Program-made: the position numbers and the translations under genes | Origin: Pocillopora verrucosa | Lineage: Eukaryota; Cnidaria; Anthozoa; Scleractinia; Pocilloporidae | NCBI RefSeq assembly: GCF_036669915.1 | Contig: NC_089320.1 | Span: forward strand, 2,107,129-2,171,128 | Direction: 5' to 3' | Length of the DNA: 64,000 nt | Shown here: in pieces, positions 46,083-64,000 of the stretch | How positions within the stretch are numbered: the first letter of the stretch is position 1 | How the letters are laid out: every line of letters begins with the position of its first letter | The notes under the pieces: generated by a model | Database searches by the model: none | Seen by the model: only the letters and a program-made list of their open reading frames with translations | Told to the model about the DNA's origin: nothing

Positions 46083-46350
46083 GTTCAAAATAGGACTCTA
46101 GTCTACAGTATCGGACACTGTCTAAAATCGGATGCTTGCGTGTGTCTAGAATCGGACACTAGTGGGTAAAGTCAGACAATAGCGTCTAAACTCTTACATT
46201 AGTTTCTAAAATCGGATCCAGAGTCTAAAACGGAACACTGGTGTCTAAAATCGGATTTTATAGTCAAAAATAGGACAGTAGAGATGAAATGGAATACTTG
46301 TTTTCAAAATCGGGCTCCTTTGTCTAAAATTGGACACTAGTATTCAGGAC
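46083..46350. repeat. Minisatellite built on GTCTAAAATCGGACACTAG
   Basis: About nine degenerate units of 25-30 bp (GTCTAAAATCGGA followed by CACTAG or variants) are arranged head to tail, starting after TTGTTCAAAATAGGA. It lies between gene C and the kinase gene. Confidence 0.75.
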
Positions 46351-47508
46351 TAACTCCAGGCACAACTGCAGCTTGGCATCTCTCACACCTCGACTGTTGA
46401 TTGAAATGAGGCATTCAATTCAAAGGTATGAATATTTACTTTTTAATTCTAGTCATCTGTATTCACATTTCTATTTTACATTACCTCGTCGACATATTTT
46501 CTACAATTTTTTCTAAGGGCGATTTCCGGTCATTAAAGACAAGAAAATTGTTCACATTAATTTTATCCTCCCTAGTCGACACCAAAGGATTATTTCAAAT
46601 GGCAATGAACGAAATAGCATGGCGGCTGAATTATTACTGATACGTTTCCCTGCATATGCGAAGACGCTTATTCTATACAGCTATTTACATTTAGACCTAG
46701 AAGGGAAAATGGCGGCAAGCCTGTTTCGACACACGCTCACCACTTCCATAATAAGAGCACAGATCTAATGATCAAGTTTAAATTGCGTGTCTTGGAATGA
46801 CGCCTAAGACAACTGTGTATATCTACGTGTAACTAGAGCACCTACGTAAATCACATAGATTTATATTCCTACGTCAGATACAACGTTTCATTGCTCTGTC
46901 AGTAAATCCTTAAATATAATTTTTGAACACACTTTGCTGCCGATGCAAGCATAAATAAAATGCTAAAAAAAAAAAAAAAAGGTACAAAGGATGAAACCTA
47001 CATGTGAGCTGAAATACGTTTCAAAATTACATTGCGTTCCCATGAAACAAATATTAAAAAAAGTATAAAGAATAATAAAGCCCTCGCGAAAATGGAAGGC
47101 TACAATGCAAAATAGAGCAATGGAATTATGTTAACCAGCTGAAGATTGACTTCAGAAAAAGACAAAATTACACTCAAACGCTTACTCTTGTATGATTCAT
47201 GACAAAATAGGGGTATCCAGCCACCAAATTGTTGAATAATCAACTACTTATATTTGAAGAGACCTAGTCTCTGAAAATATTGACATAAATTCATTGACTG
47301 TCTTGCCCTAATGGCAAGACATAATTATTTCGCATTTGTTTATCACGCTGACTACTTTACGATACGAAGTCAAGACTAATTTAAGACAATTACAAAAAAT
47401 AACGTTGATCTAAAAATTTCAAGTAGCTAATGTACATGCCCTAAGAGCATTAAAAATAATTTCATTTATTCAGACAAAAGGCCATGGTGGCCAAACGATG
47501 TATACTTA
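46351..47508. other. Spacer downstream of the kinase gene
   Basis: No gene found; an A16 run is near 46965. On the minus strand AATAAA at 47465-47470 is a possible poly(A) signal for the kinase gene, about 480 bases past its stop codon. Confidence 0.4.
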
Positions 47509-47717
47509 TTAACCCTTTCCACCCTATCATCAGTATGTATATTCTCTGTACTGTTCTTTATACATTTCCAAAGGTGCTGAAATAGAGAATATGTTTAGCA
47601 ATCAAAAGCTTCTCAAGTTGGTGATCATTTCTTGTATTCTTGTGACCTTAATGTTTGAATCAGGGGTGATACGATAAGGAGAAATTAGATGCTAGTCACT
47701 CCTAGGGGTGAAAGGGC
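47509..47717. repeat. Full-length interspersed repeat, about 209 bp
   Basis: Runs from TTAACCCTTTCCACCCTATC to CCTAGGGGTGAAAGGG, so the ends are weakly inverted. Matches 35488-35692 directly and 53221-53416 in reverse. Confidence 0.75.
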
Positions 47718-47951
47718 TGACATGAGCTGTTCCAGTTAACGCGGCGTGGAGGTTCATCGTTGGGGTTTTCCAGTGGGACGAAACTCATTTCCTCCGATAG
47801 GAGCTTCAGATGAATTTTCATGGCAATTTGTTAAAACTGTCGTTTCAGATCATTCCGGTGTGGCAGATCATCGTTGAGGCTTTCGGGTAGGACAGTAGGA
47901 CAGTACCCCTTCCTTCAATAAACAGTTCAATGTGGATCTAGCACACATTTC

Positions 47952-59016
<11,065 letters not shown>

Positions 59017-61896
59017 TTGATCCCGTTTTCATAAAAAATACAACGAATTTTTCGATGACACACTAAACTTTATTACCTAGCGCTGTCATCACTTCTATAT
59101 ACTCTGTGTTCATTGATTCCCGAAGTGACTAAACAGTAGTAAGAACGGCGCGGCTAATCGTTATTAGTCGGAGTTAGTAGGAATTTACCTTTCAATCCAC
59201 ACTCATGAATCACGCAGTATCTGTTTCGAAACAATTTTAACAGCCAATAACATTTTCAACAGCTAAAAATATTCTTTAAAATTTCCTTCAAGGAATTGTA
59301 CAAGAAGTTATTTTTCTCGGAGGAGAAACTTGATATAATTTACACAAGCTTTTAGAACAGAATAAGTGATTATAAAATTCTCTCAACACAACTCCCTGTG
59401 GGGCTAAACCTCCATTCATCAGCCAATCATTTCGGCGTGTAGTGAAACGGTAATTAAGTACCTATACGCTGTTTCACGCTAAGGGAATCACCTGATATCG
59501 AACGATCTCGATCTCATAATTTATTGACGACCATCACAAATGTACCATGAGTAAAACAAATTATGATCATAATAAAACTATGACTGCTAAAGATATAATA
59601 CGCCCGTACAGGTTGCGTTTAGAGTGCAAACGTAAACAGTGCGGGGGAGGGTCGAGTGATTTTCACTGTTCCGTGCATTTGCGTAGATATCATACCAACC
59701 CGGAGGTTGTGGTCTCGTGGATCATCAAGCTTTAACATATCGCCCGAGGCCTTTGGTCAGTTCAAACGCAAACTTTTCAACAGTGGAGGATGATTATTTC
59801 TTTAAGTGACTACGTGACATACTCAGCAGATAATTATAATGATGACTACGTATGAACAAAATGATATTGAGAGGGAAACGTCCTTTAACTGGGTTAAAGA
59901 TACTTCCGGTTAGGTCTTAAATACTGAACGACACACTCAAAATAGGTGATATGAACCTTTTTTTTTTTTTTTTTTTTATCAAATTGACGATATGCCAGAT
60001 GACTTTTCCTTCGTGACTGACGGTACAAAAACCGAAAGGATCCAGAGTTTGAAACCGCAAGACGCACAGATTTGATTGATTTATATTTTTAGTGATATTT
60101 TTTCTATTATTTTGGTCGGTGACTTTTGTCGGTTTAGCGACTTTTGATCAAACTTCCTGCCAATACACTACTCCTATGGATCGCTTCCGCACGTTGAAAC
60201 GAGGAATCTGCTACGGATGCGAGAACTACAGACCTTTGTCCTACTAGAAGCGATGTCAGCCGTGCTGGGCTAAATGTAAAACGGCACAGAACTCCAGATC
60301 GTGACATCCCTTTTATATACCGTTGTGCCAATCAAAACTATTACCCTGTTCGTTCTGTTTGTTATTTTTAGTACTAAGATTTTGTTGTCTTTCTTTTCTG
60401 TGCCTTTTTTTAGGGGGGGGGGGGCGGGTGGTGTGGGGAAGAGTGGGAGTAGGGTGGATCTTTATAAAGAGCTATGCTTGGTCTGCACTGAGTTAAAAGC
60501 GACATAGTTTCTTTATTATAGATAACATTTGTTATATTTGCAGTTATCCATACTTGCTGTACCAAGCAAATATTCCATCGGATAATTATAGATACAGATC
60601 GAGTAATGTATACTACGTGCAGTAAATCATTGATATAATTATAATTTTTATCATTATTATTACCATTACTGTTGTATAGTTATATGCAACCGACAGTTTT
60701 TAAGAAGTTCGAATTGCGGACAATCCAATTGCTGTCAAATTTCTTTTGTTTCTGTAATCCGGAAGTGACGTTCACTCAACCTTAAGTGTTGGAAAGCTTC
60801 CATCATTATAGATTTGTATTTGTACTTTGAACATTTCGAGTGCAATTCGGAATTAAAAAATCAAGAGCAAGTTGTTGTTTTAAAATGAAGAAGTGGTCTC
60901 TGAGCAATACACAAGTGCAATATGGAGGCTTATCAATTTTGAAGCTGTTTCAAATTACATGCAAATCATTCGATTTTATGTCAATATCGAACTCTTTGCC
61001 TTTATTAGATTCTCGTTCAATAGAAACTCATAAGCTTTTTCCCGTTCAATGGAAACTCTTAAGCTTCTGAACGCAGATTTTAGTTCAATGTATGCAATAA
61101 TTAATGCGATAGATATATGTTCGTCCCATTGGAGGTGATAGTTCCTACAAGCTGTTTTATCATTTTTTAAATGTAAGTATGCTTATTTCTCATTTTTCTT
61201 TCTTTCAATCCGGAGCCGATCAAACGAATAGACGGGTATGATATTCTTGAATGAAACGCAAGCTACTAGCGCCGAAGTTGATCAAGCATGACTGAAATCG
61301 GTTTCGGCAAATCAATTTACTACAGCCGTCTGTCCCATGCGTGTTTGATATAGAGTAGACGTTTACCTAATTGATATTACGCTCTGTTAAATTCTAGCCA
61401 CCTTTTGACAGCAAACCTCAGCAATAAGAACAAATCCAACACTTTTACAACTTCTGTGCAACTTTAAATGTATCTTCATCATCGTTGTCTATAGCCTTCG
61501 GACGCACAGCCTATAGCCATCAGGGAGAGAGGGGAGAGGGGAGAGGGGGAGGGGAGAGGGGGAGGGGAGAGGGGGTGGAGGGGAGAGGTTTTTAACCCTT
61601 AAACCCAAAGTTTTGTTCAATTACTCCTTTACTGCTTGCAATGTGAAATGCTATCGAATAGGATCAAGAAAAAAATGATCAAACGCGACCGAATTAGATG
61701 CAACTGATGAGGTATTATGATTTTTTTGGGATTAGGAAAAGCGAAGTACATATAATAACTTCGGAGAGGACTGCATTTATCTCCCCCTACACCCCCCCCC
61801 CCCCTGCTATCGTTAATTTGAGGCTTGTTATAATAGTTATTTATACACTGGATCTCCAGGAATTATGGCGCTCCAGGGCACACTGGACTCTTCTTT
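59017..61896. other. Spacer between kinase and receptor genes
   Basis: No gene supported; the open frames at 59547-59735, 60134-60331 and 60840-61070 show no family features. It includes a T21-type run near 59957, a G-rich run at 60413-60425, a GGGGAGAGGG array at 61523-61588 and a C14 run at about 61790-61803. The kinase promoter should lie just above 59016, but no clear core element is visible. Confidence 0.5.
61523..61588 (+). repeat. GGGGAGAGGG array
   Basis: Repeated runs of 3-5 G separated by A or AGA, with potential to form a G-quadruplex on the plus strand. It lies about 310 bases downstream of the receptor gene stop codon. Confidence 0.8.
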
Positions 61897-63984
61897 TTAG
61901 CTTGGTAATGTAAGCAGGACGACAAAGTACGATGCTATTATTCCAAAGAGCTGTAGGATGAAAGGGAAAGTGTAAGGCGAAATATCACTCGTCGGAAATA
62001 ATTCATTTCTTTTCTTAAAATATGTCACATATATTTCATGTTTTATATTTTTCATACTAACCGTTAGGAATAGAGACTTGTTGACCACTGCGATACCTCC
62101 AACGGAGAGACCGATTGGATCCCCTTGCAAATGTGCCAGGAAAAGAGTCAGCTAAAAAACGAAAAAAACAGAATGAAGTAGTCTGGTCTAGTCTGGTCAT
62201 CACAACGAAGATCGCTTTCATGATCACGAAATGGTCTTTGTGGCGATAAGTTTTGGCAGTACAGGGATGGACGGGAACCAGAATATAAGAAACTGCTGGA
62301 ATGAGCCGACCAAACTGGGGGCGACTAAGTCTGAGCTACTGCTTGGCTAACGAAAGGGCATATATCCATTAATGATTTTCCTTGAACATACTTTAGCGTT
62401 CTTTATGGAGATTGTGGTAGAGTGAATTTAGTTACTTACCTCGGCATGTTCTTTAAGGTCGTCGATAGACACGTGTGACTTTTGGATCGTTTCATAAAAA
62501 CTGTGAGCCTGCAGATATAATCATGACATTTTGTGATGTTCAAGATAGATATCCTACGTACATCTTAAAATTAGATTGAAAAAAAAAATCAAATAGAACA
62601 AAACACAGCAAAACCTAACAACAACAACCACATCTACGTAAAGTAAACATCACGTACGAAAAATTCATAATTATATTTAAGTTATAATTTCATAATCGAT
62701 TTCAGCAAACTAATAATTACTGTTTGTGACAGTTGTGCATTTCTATATCAAATCAAAATGAAAATTTCTTGTGTCAACATGAAACTAATTTCTACAGTTA
62801 ATTACATATACCTTCCTCTTGATAAACCTTTAAGATGATAAATAAGAAAATTACTATTTGTACAGGATGTACTTAATTAAGCAATCGACAGAGACAGTAG
62901 CCACCGCTCCCTAATTTATTTATTTCAATTTTTTTTTTCGGATTGAGAGGTAAAAATTTACCTTTTCGTTTACTCGATTTCCAAACAAGAACACGACTAT
63001 CAATAAAGAAGATATGCAGAAAGTCCAATAGAAATAGCCGACAATCGTGATGCGATCGGTATCGGCCGACGACTTTATGAGTTGATGAAAGTTGACGCAA
63101 ATTAATGGCACATCCAATGTGACAATGATAAAAAGAAGTGGTGAGAAAATGGCATTAGCCAGTTGTACCGTGTGACATAATTTCAAGTGTTCTTTCCGCA
63201 AGTACGAGATGCTCAAGGAGTGGATGAATCTGTCAGAAACTTGGTTCTGGAAACTTGTGAACATTGTTTCTAGAAGCATACAAGTGACGCAGAAAATGAG
63301 CACAGGGAAACACCAGGAGAAGGAGCAGTAAGTTCCAAATATGAGTTCGACCCATCGAATAAAGGTGTACTTTTCCCATGGTGAAAACACAGATATGATA
63401 CCTCCGAAATAAACGCTCATCATAACAACGACGACTGTATTTAGCGTCGCTGCAGAGCATGCTAGTACCAAGCCCTTGACTGCCTTGGCCTTTGTACCGT
63501 CTAGCTTAAGTTCGGGTGCTGCCTCGACAAGACTGGCAATAAATATGGACATTTTTGACTTTCTACTTTGAGCAAATGGAAAGGCAACTAAGCAAATAGT
63601 CGTGGCACTCGCACATTGGAGAAACCAAACAGTGGAAACTAGTAAAAAGAAAAACTGATTCATTTCCTTGAACCCTAGGTAACAATGACTTGTCACAGCA
63701 ATTAAAAAAAGCAACCACTGGCCAAGAGCGACAAAAGTGCTGTAAAGACGCGACACGCACCATGTTTTTTGCATATTTTCCTCAAACATTGCCGTTGTGC
63801 CAAAGTATTGTCCTGTGAGTTTCATGACGAGAAATATTGGACGCAAAATCGCCGACAGCTGTTTGCGTAGATTTTTCGCTATTTCCTCTTTCTTTTGGTA
63901 TTCTTCGATCGGGATTTGATTGCCTGTGATGTCTCCTGAATCTCTGCGATGTATTTCGATCGCATCAACAGATCTGTGAAACAT
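61897..63984 (-). CDS. Gustatory-receptor-like 7TM protein
   Basis: Four exons with GT/AG ends and phase 0 joints: 63984-62962, 62508-62440, 62151-62062, 61950-61897, for 411 residues. Seven hydrophobic spans are visible: six in the large first exon (for example GQWLLFLIAVTSHCYL, FFFLLVSTVWFLQCASATT, WVELIFGTYCSFSWCF, SSLLIVVFLFGNRVNE) and one in the last (LFGIIASYFVVLLTLPS, then stop). One large exon plus short phase-0 3' exons, a small exon with GDPIGLSVGGIAVVNKSLFLT, and an SYFVVLL ending are the plan of the insect Gr / animal GRL family, whose last helix usually carries TYxxxxxQF. Here the final QF is TL. Known relatives are ligand-gated channels or developmental receptors; the ligand is unknown. 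The frame stays open to the window edge, so an earlier start is possible. Confidence 0.82.
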
Positions 63985-64000
63985 TGTGTGTTCTCGAATC

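Noticed and set aside
60134-60507. Short frames on both strands in the spacer
   Set aside because: No homology features, no splice context, and one crosses the G-rich run.

Overview
The window looks like nuclear DNA of a cnidarian, most likely an anthozoan such as a stony coral. Genes are split by introns with canonical GT/AG ends. The coding content combines PAN/apple, calcium-binding EGF and F5/8 type C (discoidin) modules, a membrane-anchored collagen/Ig/discoidin protein, an ACK/TNK2-type tyrosine kinase and a gustatory-receptor-like 7TM protein. Introns and spacers are full of short fold-back elements of kinds I recall from coral genomes. Species was not determined. Every gene I can support is on the minus strand, so genes read from high to low coordinates.

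Region 1 (about 1-44.5 kb) is a duplicated cluster of secreted or membrane adhesion-type genes. Two copies of a block of about 5.3 kb (1-5518 plus 7569-7604, and 21516-26780) and two copies of a longer block (11508-19756 and 27083-32990) alternate. Gene B (24357-27671) is complete: signal peptide, PAN, COLFI/fibrinogen-like segment, two EGF domains, F5/8C. Gene A (9533-12096) is an intact relative with one EGF. A broken relative (2903-7604) has a LINE inside its EGF exon and a frameshifted last exon. Two PAN stubs (388-519, 21905-22036), a 5' gene fragment (33000-33597) and a frameshifted first exon (19884-20056) are further debris. Gene B appears to join the 3' half of one lineage to the 5' half of another. 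Gene C (39856-44476) encodes a type II membrane protein with a collagen stretch, three Ig domains and an F5/8C domain. It carries one apparent single-base frameshift.

The spacers of region 1 hold satellite arrays with units of about 145-171 bp, minisatellites, a palindromic tRNA-derived element, a MITE with an empty site in the sister duplicate, and a decayed fragment that may come from a Crypton or KIAA1958/DUF3504-like gene.

Region 2 (47.9-59.0 kb) is one eleven-exon gene for an ACK/TNK2-family kinase: SAM-like N-terminus, kinase, SH3, and a tail of about 770 residues with nine YxN motifs and several proline-rich segments. I see no CRIB and no UBA. Its introns contain two copies of one MITE with perfect 8-bp target duplications, other fold-back repeats and a minisatellite of about 15-bp units.

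Region 3 (59-64 kb) is a 2.9 kb spacer with G-rich tracts, then a four-exon gustatory-receptor-like gene ending at the window edge. Apart from the shared ancestry of the adhesion cluster, nothing shows that neighbouring genes work in one pathway.
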